A stretch of DNA of 64,000 nucleotides, from the NCBI GenBank assembly GCA_964402975.1, contig CAYOEM010000004.1:138714-202713 (forward strand). Direction: 5' to 3'. The position numbers and the translations under genes were made by a program. The stretch's first letter is position 1, and the number at the start of each line of letters is the position of its first letter. The stretch comes from CAMDKS01 sp964402975 (GTDB taxonomy: Bacteria > Bdellovibrionota_B > Oligoflexia > Oligoflexales > RGVZ01). Positions 33,508 to 42,797 of the stretch are shown piece after piece. The notes beneath the pieces were generated by a model. It was given only the letters and a program-made list of their open reading frames with translations, was not told where the DNA came from and ran no database searches.

Positions 33508-35730
33508 TTGTCCATAAGTAGTGACACTTTAAAGTTTCGGATCACTGGTATGACGTGCAGTGGTTGCGCTGCAAAGATCACCTCAACACTGCAAAAAAAT
33601 CCAAAAGTGGAAAGCGCAGTTATTGATTATGCCACCGCCAGCGGCGTGGTCTCTGGTGCGCTGACGCAGGAAGAAGCCGCCAGCTTGGTGGCATCACTCG
33701 GGTACAAACTGGAGGCCGTTGTTGACGCGTCCGGTGCCACCGCAGGAGACTTGGATGGTCCATTTAAGCCTCTTTTTCGAAATTGGCTCATGGCGGCATT
33801 CCTTGCAATTCCGGTTACGATATTGGCAATGGGGCCTTGGCACTTTCACGGGTCGAGCCTTGTTCAGTGCTGCTTGACATCGCTTTTTCTTATGGGCCCA
33901 GCTTTTGGTTTTTTCGCGAGGGCGACGAAACAGGCAATTCATGGTCACGTCACGATGGATTCACTTGTGAGTACAGGCATGCTCAGTGCCTGGGTCTTAT
34001 CTATTGCGATGATGCTGACCGGCTCTGATCATTTATATTTCGAGTCAGCGACAATGATCGGATTTTTTGTTTTGTCTGGAAAAACACTGGAAGAGTGGGC
34101 TAGACAAAGGTCAGTCGCTGAGGTGGATCGATTGATTCGATTGCGCCCTCAAACAGGATTCAAGATTGATCAACGAGGCCAACCAGTCGAGGTAGCTGTC
34201 AGTGAGATCAAAATAGGTGATTTTTTATACGTGCGGCCTGGCGACATGCTAGCTGTGGATGGTCTTGTGGTTGACGGCGAGATTAGCTTTGATGAGTCCA
34301 TCATTACGGGCGAGAGTCATCCAGTCCTTCGGCGTGTTGGAGAGTTGGTGCCCGCTGGTGCGATCAATGCCAGTGCGACTGGCGTGAAGTTACAAGTGAC
34401 AAAAATCGGCAAGGATACCGCCATAGAAAAGATTATCGCACTCGTTGAGGATGCCCGGATGTCTAGGCCTCCCGTACAAAAACTTGCGGACCAAATTTCA
34501 GCCGTTTTTGTACCTGCCGTTTTCGCCCTATCTGCGGCTACCGGTTTGGTTTGGTTTTTAGTTTGGGAACAGTCTTGGATTCGCTCAGCCATGGTTTCAC
34601 TAAGTGTGCTCGTGGTGGCTTGTCCATGTGCACTTGGACTCGCAACTCCAGTGGCCTGGGTGGCTGGTCTAGGCGCTGCCGCACGCCGTGGCATTCTCGT
34701 TAGGTCTTATGAGGCTTTGGAGGTGTTTCGCAAAGCGAATGTTTTAGTGTTTGATAAGACGGGAACTCTTACCAACGGCCGTCCGAGGGTCGTGAAGGTT
34801 CGATTAGGGAGTGGTGCAGAGGTTGTCGATCTTGAGAAATTAAAAGTTCTTGATGAAAGAACACTTAATTTTTTTATCTCAGCCCTCGTACACTCAAGCC
34901 ATCCTCACGCCAGAGCCATTTTTAATTGGCTAAAATCCAACGTGGACTCTACCCGCATGCCCCTCAGTAAAGTCATAGCCGAGACGCCAGGTCAAGGCGT
35001 TGAATGTGAAGTGAGGGACGGCGAACGACGATTGAACGTGCGATTTGGCAAACCAAGCTTTGTCACGGATCAAGACATATCAATTCTCTTGCAAGGCATA
35101 GATGAGCAGAATTCGACGGTGGGGTTTTCGGTAAACAATGAATTGAAGTATGTTTTTGAGCTGTCGGACGCCTTGAAGCCAGACGCCGTATCGACACTTG
35201 CGGAGCTGATCGAACGTCGATTTCGCGTGATCTTAGCATCAGGTGATAAAGAATCAGTTGTAAAAAATTTGCTCACAACACTGAAAATAACGCCTTTTGA
35301 TCCCTCCAAATCAACTGACGACGGGAAAATAGCTTATCAGGCAGAAATGACGCCTGCGGGTAAGCTACAGCTGGTGGAGTTGCTTAAAAAGCGGGGCGAC
35401 GTTGTGGCTTTTATCGGTGATGGCATTAATGATGCGCCAGCCCTCGCTGCTGCCGATGTAGCCGTTGCCATGGGTTCTGGATCTGACATGGCTACGGGCA
35501 ACGCTGGGCTAGTTATCAAGACCACAAACGTGGCTGCGCTGCTGGACGCGGTCGACTTATCACGGCGAATCACGACTATCATTCGTCAGAATTTCTTTTT
35601 GGCGTTCATCTATAACGTTGCAGCTATTCCCTTGGCGATGTCTGGACTTATGAGTCCCATGTGGGCATCAGCTGCCATGGCCCTGTCAAGCGTTTCTGTC
35701 GTTGTGAATGCTTTGAGGCTAAGACGGTAG
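33508..35730 (+). CDS. copA: Cu(+)-exporting P1B-type ATPase
   Basis: Pumps cuprous ions out of the cytoplasm. One N-terminal HMA domain carries GMTCSGC. The membrane metal site CPC is in VVACPCALGLATP. Other landmarks are TGES, phosphorylation motif DKTGTLTNG, HP in SSHPHA, and GDGINDAPAL. TM7 has YNVAAIP and TM8 MALSSVSVVVNALRL, the Cu+ signature. TTG 33508 follows GAGG at 33499-33502 with 5-nt spacing, better than TTG 33481. About 740 aa. No copper chaperone or CueR-like regulator is adjacent. The end overlaps the HAD gene by 12 nt. Confidence 0.94.
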   Translation: MSISSDTLKFRITGMTCSGCAAKITSTLQKNPKVESAVIDYATASGVVSGALTQEEAASLVASLGYKLEAVVDASGATAGDLDGPFKPLFRNWLMAAFLAIPVTILAMGPWHFHGSSLVQCCLTSLFLMGPAFGFFARATKQAIHGHVTMDSLVSTGMLSAWVLSIAMMLTGSDHLYFESATMIGFFVLSGKTLEEWARQRSVAEVDRLIRLRPQTGFKIDQRGQPVEVAVSEIKIGDFLYVRPGDMLAVDGLVVDGEISFDESIITGESHPVLRRVGELVPAGAINASATGVKLQVTKIGKDTAIEKIIALVEDARMSRPPVQKLADQISAVFVPAVFALSAATGLVWFLVWEQSWIRSAMVSLSVLVVACPCALGLATPVAWVAGLGAAARRGILVRSYEALEVFRKANVLVFDKTGTLTNGRPRVVKVRLGSGAEVVDLEKLKVLDERTLNFFISALVHSSHPHARAIFNWLKSNVDSTRMPLSKVIAETPGQGVECEVRDGERRLNVRFGKPSFVTDQDISILLQGIDEQNSTVGFSVNNELKYVFELSDALKPDAVSTLAELIERRFRVILASGDKESVVKNLLTTLKITPFDPSKSTDDGKIAYQAEMTPAGKLQLVELLKKRGDVVAFIGDGINDAPALAAADVAVAMGSGSDMATGNAGLVIKTTNVAALLDAVDLSRRITTIIRQNFFLAFIYNVAAIPLAMSGLMSPMWASAAMALSSVSVVVNALRLRR

Positions 35731-36387
35731 GTGCTCCAACCAACCATTTTCAATGGCATGTCGAAGATGATGACAGACAGCTTTCGCGCCCGCCGCTAGC
35801 ATCTGCTCTGACGTGTTTTGGGTCAGTATTCCAATCGGGAACATTCCTGCTTTAACGGCGGCACGAAGGCCATGTGGGCTATCTTCAAATACAATAATCT
35901 TTGAATGATCCACGACGCTGATGCTTAGCGACTTTGCGCATTTAAAGAAAACATCAGGCTCAGGCTTTGGATTTTGCACGTCGTCTGATCCAAACACGTG
36001 ATCTACTTGGATTCCTAGTCGCTCCAGGGTGGTCTTGATGAAGGCTTTAGGTGCATTACTTGCGATTCCAAACGGTATTCCCCGGACGCTTAGGTCATCA
36101 AAAGCCTCTTTCGCCCCGGGAAGAAGTTCAATTTTTAGACGACTTTCTTTCAAGGTTTCGCGTTTCAGATCGGCGAGCTTATTGGCCGTAGCCGGTTGAC
36201 CAATTCTAGTTGATAAAATCTCAGCTATAGCAGTCGTCGAGCGTCCCGGTAGACCTGTGGTGTCCTGTAGTTCTTGGCCGTAAAGTTTTTGATAGCTTAT
36301 CTTCCAAGCGTCGAGATGCACTCCGAGACTATCTACAACGACACCATCAAAATCAAAGATCACGGCGGATGGATTCAATCGGGACAC
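35719..36387 (-). CDS. HAD-superfamily phosphatase/phosphoglucomutase-like
   Basis: A 222-aa HAD hydrolase of subfamily I. It has motif I FDFDGVVVDS (two Asp), a helical cap, motif II ASNAP, a Lys in NPKPEPDVFF, and motif IV FEDSPHGLRAA. This matches the beta-phosphoglucomutase/GPH-type group, acting on a small phosphorylated metabolite. The substrate cannot be set from sequence. It converges with copA, overlapping at the 3' ends. Confidence 0.8.
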   Translation of the reverse strand: MSRLNPSAVIFDFDGVVVDSLGVHLDAWKISYQKLYGQELQDTTGLPGRSTTAIAEILSTRIGQPATANKLADLKRETLKESRLKIELLPGAKEAFDDLSVRGIPFGIASNAPKAFIKTTLERLGIQVDHVFGSDDVQNPKPEPDVFFKCAKSLSISVVDHSKIIVFEDSPHGLRAAVKAGMFPIGILTQNTSEQMLAAGAKAVCHHLRHAIENGWLEHLPS

Positions 36388-36503
36388 GTTAAGACCTTAA
36401 TAGAGACTTCGTTTGAGCATAAATGCATAGATCGACTACGGCGTCTTGCATTATCCTAGAGTATGCTACATGCCATCAGCAAATTCTGGGAGCCGAATCT
36501 ATC

Positions 36504-37088
36504 GTGACAAGTCGCTTTGTGCATGCCAAGAACTTAGTATTCTCGATCATTCTAATGACCGCATTCAGTTTGCCGATTGACCAAATGTCGAAGCTTGATG
36601 CCGCCAGAAACTTTCTGATGACCGAAGATCCAATCGATACCACAATTTACCAAGGGCGCAGGCAAGAGATCGTGGCGTTAGACGCCGGAATTTTTTGGAT
36701 AACTTTCACGAAGACCTACGTGAGAAATCATGGCGCCTCTTGGGGTCTTGGCGCCAATGTTGACCATCGATGGCGGGTGGCGGGAATGCTTGCTTTCAGC
36801 TTTGTGGCCACAATGGGGCTATTTTATGCTGCGTTGCGTCTTCGGGAGACCGGGCACGTTTGGTCTTCCTTGGGCTTGGCCGGCGTCATCGCTGGATCGT
36901 TTGGCAATCTTGTCGACCGATTTCGCCTGGGATACGTCATAGATTTTCTATCTTTGAAAGGCGGCGCAGGTTCACTAAGCTTAGTGCTACCTAGCTTCAA
37001 TGTTGCTGATATTATTATTGTTTTAAGTCTTATTTTGCTAATCACCACGATTAACTCGTCTGAGAAAGAAAAAGTGCGTGGCAATTAG
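36504..37088 (+). CDS. lspA: Lipoprotein signal peptidase
   Basis: Inner-membrane aspartyl protease that cuts signal peptides before the lipidated Cys. Four hydrophobic segments are visible. The conserved pieces are PIDQMSK near the N-terminus, VRNHGASWG, GNLVDRFRLGYVIDFL and FNVADIII; the catalytic Asp pair lies in the last two. GTG 36504 with GGGAG upstream gives a normal-length 194-aa protein; the reading from 36423 adds a non-conserved leader. It would process the several lipoproteins in this window. Confidence 0.9.
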   Translation: MTSRFVHAKNLVFSIILMTAFSLPIDQMSKLDAARNFLMTEDPIDTTIYQGRRQEIVALDAGIFWITFTKTYVRNHGASWGLGANVDHRWRVAGMLAFSFVATMGLFYAALRLRETGHVWSSLGLAGVIAGSFGNLVDRFRLGYVIDFLSLKGGAGSLSLVLPSFNVADIIIVLSLILLITTINSSEKEKVRGN

Positions 37089-37201
37089 AGTTTCATCAGG
37101 ATTTACTAAGACTCAGAGCTAGCTCCTGCTAGAATGAGAGGGCTCCATAATTAGTCATCAACACCTCAAGGCTCTTAAGCCTTCTTGGAAGTTTGCCGCC
37201 T

Positions 37202-39598
37202 ATGCCGCTGCGTTTTTTCATAACCTTTTCAACGATGATGGGCGCATTGTCCCTGCCTTATGTGGCAGAGGCGCGATATTTAGAAGTTGTCAGATCAGTC
37301 GCTGAGAATGGGCAGGCACGCCAATCAAAAACGACCGAATCACTCATCGCTAGTGATGGTAAAGCTATCTCAGATCAAGACGAGCGCGCCGTATTTTTGT
37401 TTTCTCGAGGATTGTCGCTGTTTGATTCTAATCCTGAGGAAGCAAAGGCTAACTTCGAAGGCGCTCAGAAGCTTTTGTCACCAAATAATCCCTTGTATGG
37501 CTTGGTATCTGTCTACCATGGGCGAGCCCTTCTAAATAAGAAAAATGCTAGGGCTGTGTTGGCGAAACTAAACGTCATGACAAAAAACAACATCAACAGG
37601 TCTCCACACTGGCGTCCCGAAAAATTTGCCCTGATGATCGAGATCATTATGGTCCTTGAACAAGATCGGATGCTTGTAAAAACGTGGAATGACATGTGCG
37701 CGCGAGTAAAGCCCGCAATGCGAGACCAGAGTTTAACGCAAAAAGTCACTGCTTACCTGGACCGTCGACAAATCGACTCTCGCCCTGATTTATGGCCGCT
37801 CGTTGAGGCGATGGCGGCTGAATACCCGCACTCAGAGGGAGGCCGATGGGCGTTCCAAAAGCTGCAGAAGTTGGCCGATCTAAAGACCAGACCGTATATT
37901 TATAGTATCTCGCTAATCAATCGCTTGTCTTCAAATACAAACCTTGATGAGGGACTTAAGCATTTTTTGATTGAACTAACAAAAGGTCCAGTTCGTCATC
38001 TCTCCGGCAAGGTGGGAGTGATGGAAGATTTTGAGCGCATGACGTACCTCTTCCAAAATCGGTTCTGGAATGAGTCACGCCGCCTTGTTGAGTCACGTAT
38101 TGATGAGCTGAAGTATAGACAAAATCAAAACGGACGCATTCAATACGCAAAGGCTCTTAATCTACTGGCTCAAATTCAGTCACGCCAAGGTGATTTTGAA
38201 CAATCGGCCAGGTCCTGGAGCATTTATATAGCGACGTTTCAGGACGTTGTGGACACTAGGGTTGCGGTCGAAAGCTTGGCCGACAATCTGTCGAGACTCC
38301 GACTGCATCGTGAGGCCGCAAAGATTTACGAATCCTTGGCCAAGTCTGCAAGCGCTGATCCAGTCATTCGATGGCATCACTTTTGGAATCTCTATCTTGC
38401 ACAGGAGTATGCATCGGCGTTGGTGTTGCTGGACCGTGGCAATTATGTTCCTCATAGAGATCGTGGCATTGAGGGCGGCCTTGATTACTGGCGAGCTAGA
38501 ATACTGGAAAAACAAGGAAAGCAGCCCGAGGCGCTTGAAATCTACAAGAAAATTCTCTCTCAAAATGGCGATGGATTTTACTCGGCAATTATTCAAGCCC
38601 GCCATCCCCGTCTTATTGACGTGGTGAGGCGAAGCGTTGATCCCAGTGTAACGTTATCGAAAGCACCATTTGATAATAGCTCTGCAATGGCTGTAAATAT
38701 CAGTGATAATATTGCAACTGACGTGAGTGAATCCCAAGGCGGAGATGGCCTCGTCGGAATTCCAAATAATGTAAAGTCTGGACCCGGTGAAAGTCGCTCG
38801 GTCTATCAGTCATATATGAAAACGGCTGCAGCATTGGGCAAATGGGGTAGAAAACAGATTGGACGAAGGCTTCTTCGCTTGGTTCCGACCGCAGAGAAAA
38901 AGGGTGGCGCGGGAGCATGGGTCGAATCGTTTCGGTTAGCTGTCGATCTTAAAGACTATTCGTATGGGTTTAAGGCCCCGCAGATGATTGACTCACCGCT
39001 GCGCCGAATCCCAAGCTCATTGGCTGACCTGGAAGTTCACATGCTGCGCTTTAATCCAGATTGGAAGCTGATGTATCCATATGCATACCGGGACATTATC
39101 GAGCCGGTGTCAAAAGCTGCTGAGGTGGATCCATTCTTGATTTTGTCCTTGATGCGTGCCGAGAGTGTTTATGATGAAGACGCTCAAAGTCATGTGGGCG
39201 CTCAGGGCCTTATGCAGATCATGCCGTTTACTGCGGTTCGATTGGCCAGAGTCATGCAAGATAGTGATTTTGAATTGGGCGAACTTCGTCAGCCAGAAAT
39301 AAATATTAGCTACGCTGCTTTTTATGTTCGCATGCTGGCCGATTACTACAAAGGCAACACCCTTTTAGCGGTTGCTGCCTATAACGGTGGCCCCGCATCT
39401 GTTGACCGGTGGTTATCTAATTATGGCGATCTTGATATGGATGAGCTCGTCGAGAGTATGACCTTCCGCGAGACAAGGCGGTATGTAAAGTCAGTCTTTA
39501 GAAATCTAGGTCATTACAAGTTTATATGGCAGCAAAGTCGGGCACTTGCTTATCTCCCCAAAGTTCCATCAGAGACGGCTGGTGGAGAGATTTTTTAA
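37202..39598 (+). CDS. slt: Soluble lytic murein transglycosylase
   Basis: Periplasmic enzyme cutting the glycan strand with 1,6-anhydro ends. The 798-aa protein has a signal peptide (to about AEA), a long helical superhelix of TPR-like repeats (30-620) and a C-terminal SLT domain. The catalytic Glu is in MRAESVYDEDAQS, followed by GAQGLMQIMPFTA, AAYNGGPASV and ETRRYVKSVF. ATG 37202 is used, with GGAAG upstream; the TTG at 37193 is less likely. The domain order matches Slt70-type enzymes but is somewhat longer. Confidence 0.92.
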   Translation: MPLRFFITFSTMMGALSLPYVAEARYLEVVRSVAENGQARQSKTTESLIASDGKAISDQDERAVFLFSRGLSLFDSNPEEAKANFEGAQKLLSPNNPLYGLVSVYHGRALLNKKNARAVLAKLNVMTKNNINRSPHWRPEKFALMIEIIMVLEQDRMLVKTWNDMCARVKPAMRDQSLTQKVTAYLDRRQIDSRPDLWPLVEAMAAEYPHSEGGRWAFQKLQKLADLKTRPYIYSISLINRLSSNTNLDEGLKHFLIELTKGPVRHLSGKVGVMEDFERMTYLFQNRFWNESRRLVESRIDELKYRQNQNGRIQYAKALNLLAQIQSRQGDFEQSARSWSIYIATFQDVVDTRVAVESLADNLSRLRLHREAAKIYESLAKSASADPVIRWHHFWNLYLAQEYASALVLLDRGNYVPHRDRGIEGGLDYWRARILEKQGKQPEALEIYKKILSQNGDGFYSAIIQARHPRLIDVVRRSVDPSVTLSKAPFDNSSAMAVNISDNIATDVSESQGGDGLVGIPNNVKSGPGESRSVYQSYMKTAAALGKWGRKQIGRRLLRLVPTAEKKGGAGAWVESFRLAVDLKDYSYGFKAPQMIDSPLRRIPSSLADLEVHMLRFNPDWKLMYPYAYRDIIEPVSKAAEVDPFLILSLMRAESVYDEDAQSHVGAQGLMQIMPFTAVRLARVMQDSDFELGELRQPEINISYAAFYVRMLADYYKGNTLLAVAAYNGGPASVDRWLSNYGDLDMDELVESMTFRETRRYVKSVFRNLGHYKFIWQQSRALAYLPKVPSETAGGEIF

Positions 39599-39617
39599 AT
39601 TGAGCCGTCTGACCTGA

Positions 39618-39635
39618 GCGTCAAAATGTTGACGC
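39618..39635. repeat. Hairpin downstream of slt
   Basis: GCGTCAA and TTGACGC form a perfect 7-bp inverted repeat with an AATG loop, 20 bp after the slt stop. No T-run follows on either strand, so it is not a standard terminator. It may be an operator or RNA-stability hairpin. Confidence 0.4.
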
Positions 39636-39738
39636 GCCTCTGCCAAGCAGTTGGCGGACTTTTCACCACCAGTTTTGCGCTGATATTCTATTACTGTAGG
39701 GTGTGGATTCCTTGCACCGTATTGGTATGGAGCATTTT

Positions 39739-40362
39739 ATGGCAGACCAGTGGCTATCGATTGTCGAATATGCACGGGAAACCGGTATTTCGGATATGAC
39801 TATTCGGCGGCGCATTCGCACGGGCAGAATCTCGGCGGAGCTTCGTGATGGAAAATATTTCATCCCCGTTACAGTCGATCAAGGTAGCGGGCAAATCTCA
39901 GCAGTTAAAACTGGTGCGCGAACTAGTCATACGGTTATCAAGAGCCATCCAGCACCAGACAAAACAATACAGCGACCTGTCCCAACCGTTCAGCGTCACA
40001 CAGATTCATCGATGGAGTTTTCGGCGCAAGAGCGTAAATCAGCGCCGACTGTTGTTCCATCAAATCCAATTGGTCCACGTATGCAGGTACAGTCGCAGGA
40101 TAACCAAGCTGTGCCCGAGTGGTTGGCAAAGCCGCTGGTGGACGCTGGAATGGCGAGTGTTGAAGCGAGAGGGCTTATAGAGTTCTGTCATCGAGCTCTC
40201 GAGCAGGCACGGGCAACGGTGTCCTCAGTTGAAGCGCGTTACGCGTCACGTCTAGAGTCTTTGAACGCTCAGATCGCTCAAAAAGATCAAGAGATCAAGT
40301 CGCTCAACCAGCAAGTGGAAGACTTGCAACTACTCGTTCAGATACTTGAGCGAAAGAAATAA
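39739..40362 (+). CDS. HTH DNA-binding protein with C-terminal coiled coil
   Basis: A 207-aa protein. Residues 1-45 (WLSIVEYARETGISDMTIRRR, quoted in part, then GRISAELRDGKYFIPV) form an excisionase/MerR-like winged HTH. A Ser/Thr/Pro-rich disordered middle follows, and the last 60 residues are a coiled coil (ESLNAQIAQKDQEIKSLNQQ). ATG 39739 is chosen because GGAG at 39729-39732 has 6-nt spacing; the GTG at 39703 and ATG at 39727 are less likely. It is probably a dimeric DNA-binding regulator or structural protein. The target is unknown. Confidence 0.65.
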   Translation: MADQWLSIVEYARETGISDMTIRRRIRTGRISAELRDGKYFIPVTVDQGSGQISAVKTGARTSHTVIKSHPAPDKTIQRPVPTVQRHTDSSMEFSAQERKSAPTVVPSNPIGPRMQVQSQDNQAVPEWLAKPLVDAGMASVEARGLIEFCHRALEQARATVSSVEARYASRLESLNAQIAQKDQEIKSLNQQVEDLQLLVQILERKK

Positions 40363-40374
40363 AAAGGCTTCACA

Positions 40375-41532
40375 TCATTGCGCACTTATACGCAGAAGGC
40401 TACTGTCTCCGTAGCTGAAAAGTCTGTATCCAGATTTTATGGCGTCAGCATAGATCTTGTGAGCCGTGTCAAATCCGACCAAAGCGCAAATTAGCATGAA
40501 CAAAGTACTTTGCGGTTGATGGAAGTTCGTCATCAAAAAGTCCGGTGCCCACGGCTTGTAGAGGTCATCTCGGTAAGTGGGCTTGATGAAAATATCGGTG
40601 CGAAGCCACCGATCAAGCAATTCTACAGTCGAACGACCCTCGCGGGCAGCTAATTGAGATAGGCCCTCAAGTGATCTAAGTGCCGTGGTTCCCACCACTA
40701 TGACCGCCCGTTTCTCGCTTTTTGCCCGAATAATCGCATCATGGGTACTTTTTGGGACAATAAACCGTTCACTATGCATCGTGTGGAGATTGGGATCGTG
40801 ACTTTTGACGGGAAGAAATGTGCCAGCACCCACATGGAGTGTAACGTCCGCAAATTCACACCCACGATCTTTAAGTCGCGTAATCAAGGAATCACTGAAG
40901 TGTAGACCGGCTGTAGGGGCGGCGACCGATCCAAGGCCCTCGGCGTATACGGTCTGGTAGTTCTCTTTATCTCTCTTAATTTGATTTTGGTCTGGATTTT
41001 TGCGATCAATATATGGTGGCAGCGGCATATCGCCGAATTGATCAAGCCATTTTAGTAGGCGGCTCCCGTCACAGTTGAACTCTACTGTAAAAAGTGGTGT
41101 TGCATCCGAATGGGCGTCTTGATGCTCGATCACGGTCGCTTCCAGGCCATCGTCAAGTTGGACCACAGTCCCCGGTTTTAACTTTCTTAGCGGCCGCCCG
41201 ATACAGGTCCAACGCTCAAACGTTCTGTCATTGGACGGGCTTGGTTCGATCAGCAGGATTTCAACCTGGCCGCCGGTGGGTAGCTTTCCGTGAAGGCGAC
41301 TGGCAATAACGCGGGAATTGTTTACAATAAAAAGTGACTGCTCTGGGACAACTGAGTCCAAATTTTTTACAAAGCTGTGTGACGTGTGACGACCATCCCA
41401 AATTAAAAGTTTGGACGCGTCGCGCTCCGGGAGTGGATTTTGGGCTATCTGGGAGTCTGGGAACGAAAAATCAAAGTCATCAAGCGTGAGAGCCTGCCGG
41501 GAAGGTTTTTTGTCTTGCGTAGAATCGGTCAT
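40375..41532 (-). CDS. queA: S-adenosylmethionine:tRNA ribosyltransferase-isomerase
   Basis: Transfers the ribosyl part of SAM to preQ1 in tRNA, forming epoxyqueuosine. Family landmarks are DFDFSFPDSQIAQNPLPERD, FIVNNSRVIASRLHG, YQTVYAEGLGSVAAPTAGLHF (quoted in part), LHVGAGTFLPV, TALRSLEG and TNFHQPQSTLFML. ATG 41532 is the best start; the reading to 41577 adds a non-conserved leader. The start lies four nt from that of the divergent secreted protein. Length about 385 aa. Confidence 0.94.
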   Translation of the reverse strand: MTDSTQDKKPSRQALTLDDFDFSFPDSQIAQNPLPERDASKLLIWDGRHTSHSFVKNLDSVVPEQSLFIVNNSRVIASRLHGKLPTGGQVEILLIEPSPSNDRTFERWTCIGRPLRKLKPGTVVQLDDGLEATVIEHQDAHSDATPLFTVEFNCDGSRLLKWLDQFGDMPLPPYIDRKNPDQNQIKRDKENYQTVYAEGLGSVAAPTAGLHFSDSLITRLKDRGCEFADVTLHVGAGTFLPVKSHDPNLHTMHSERFIVPKSTHDAIIRAKSEKRAVIVVGTTALRSLEGLSQLAAREGRSTVELLDRWLRTDIFIKPTYRDDLYKPWAPDFLMTNFHQPQSTLFMLICALVGFDTAHKIYADAIKSGYRLFSYGDSSLLRISAQ

Positions 41533-41535
41533 AAA

Positions 41536-42777
41536 ATGCGGCTCAACTTGCCTCGCGCGGTGGTCGAATTCTGTCATCAGATCATAAAATTACGGTTGTC
41601 TTTTACTCAAAAAATTGTGGTCGGTCTATTCTTATCTCAGGCGGCTCAAGCTCATCCTGCGTATAAATTTGCCTATGAATTTCCATCACTTTTGCAGAAA
41701 CCTCGCTCATCAATCATTGTTATTTTTAACGCCGGCAACGCGGATAAGCCCGATTTTCGATTGGCATTACCTGCGATTGTTCCGGTGACCAGAGAGGGTA
41801 AGATTCGTTGGTTTGAAGACGACGCCTGGAAGTCGGAGCCCGTTAATGGCACTGACCGCGTTGTGATTGAAAAAGATATGTTTGGATCAGATGTCAGGTC
41901 TAGCTATTCTTTCCCCGGCTGTTTGCCCCGAGGTGGTGAGAGATTTGTAACGGAGCAAGGTGTCGCATGGATGGCTTCGTGTGAACCGGACGTGATCGCT
42001 AAGATCGACTCGAAAGTGCGACGGGTTGTGTATGATTCGGTTGGTGGCCAGATTCTCTCTCGATTCTATTCCTACAAATTTAAAAAAGACAACCACATGC
42101 TCTTTGATGAGGTGAAACTAAAGGGTGCGAGTGATTTCTTGATTTCAAAAGATAGCCATCTCTACATCCGATCAGATGTCAAAAACTTCTTCACTCTAAA
42201 TTTCTCATCGGCCGACATTGAGAGTGATCTCAAGCAAAAAAGGATTGACCCTTTAGCCGCTTTTGCGTCGTTGGGCTTTTATCTTAAGATTCTTTTTTTT
42301 AAGCTGACTCTCGATTTAAGCACCGATGTAGCTTTTTACGAAAGCTCAGCAAATATTCCCATGGTGATGACGCTTCCAGTGAATGCATATGATCGACTTC
42401 ATCGAAAAAGTGGAGTTCTATATAATTTTCGTTTAGGTGATGGACTGGATCCAAAATCCATCAAGGTGAATATGCCGTTACTAGACGGTGAACTTTTAAA
42501 AAATGACTTTGAAAAATTGGGGCTCACGTATTGTACAGATATCTGCCGATATGAGATCGAGGTTACAAATCCCGTCAAAACGGTGCGTATGAAAATCAAC
42601 ATCGCAAGGTACTTGGTCGAAAAAGGCATGTTTCCCTGGTTTGTCGATGATCTTGCCAAGCATCGTGAGGTCATGCGATGGAAGCTTGACGACTACAAGG
42701 GGCGAGTTGGGCTTTACTTTGAGGTATCAAAACTTCCAAAAGGAAGCCATCCCTGGGATTTCTGGTTAACATTTTAA
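41536..42777 (+). CDS. Secreted protein of unknown function
   Basis: Not recognised. A 413-aa product, if started at ATG 41536, has an unusually long basic leader, then a hydrophobic signal segment KIVVGLFLSQAAQA followed by HPAYKF. A TTG at 41596 would give a compact signal peptide, so the start is uncertain. The mature part is rich in Lys, Asp and Phe with no transmembrane helix. Two Cys pairs occur (CLPRGG ... C, and CTDICRYE). No enzyme motif is seen. It may be a periplasmic binding or structural protein. It converges with the M14 peptidase gene. Confidence 0.55.
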   Translation: MRLNLPRAVVEFCHQIIKLRLSFTQKIVVGLFLSQAAQAHPAYKFAYEFPSLLQKPRSSIIVIFNAGNADKPDFRLALPAIVPVTREGKIRWFEDDAWKSEPVNGTDRVVIEKDMFGSDVRSSYSFPGCLPRGGERFVTEQGVAWMASCEPDVIAKIDSKVRRVVYDSVGGQILSRFYSYKFKKDNHMLFDEVKLKGASDFLISKDSHLYIRSDVKNFFTLNFSSADIESDLKQKRIDPLAAFASLGFYLKILFFKLTLDLSTDVAFYESSANIPMVMTLPVNAYDRLHRKSGVLYNFRLGDGLDPKSIKVNMPLLDGELLKNDFEKLGLTYCTDICRYEIEVTNPVKTVRMKINIARYLVEKGMFPWFVDDLAKHREVMRWKLDDYKGRVGLYFEVSKLPKGSHPWDFWLTF

Positions 42778-42797
42778 TGAACTAAGCCGTCGAGACC

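Noticed and set aside
36423..36503. N-terminal extension of lspA
   Set aside because: Not conserved in the family and the better ribosome-binding site serves GTG 36504.
37168..37183. AAGGCT/AGCCTT hairpin as the lspA terminator
   Set aside because: Short stem without a following T-run and too close to the slt ribosome-binding site.
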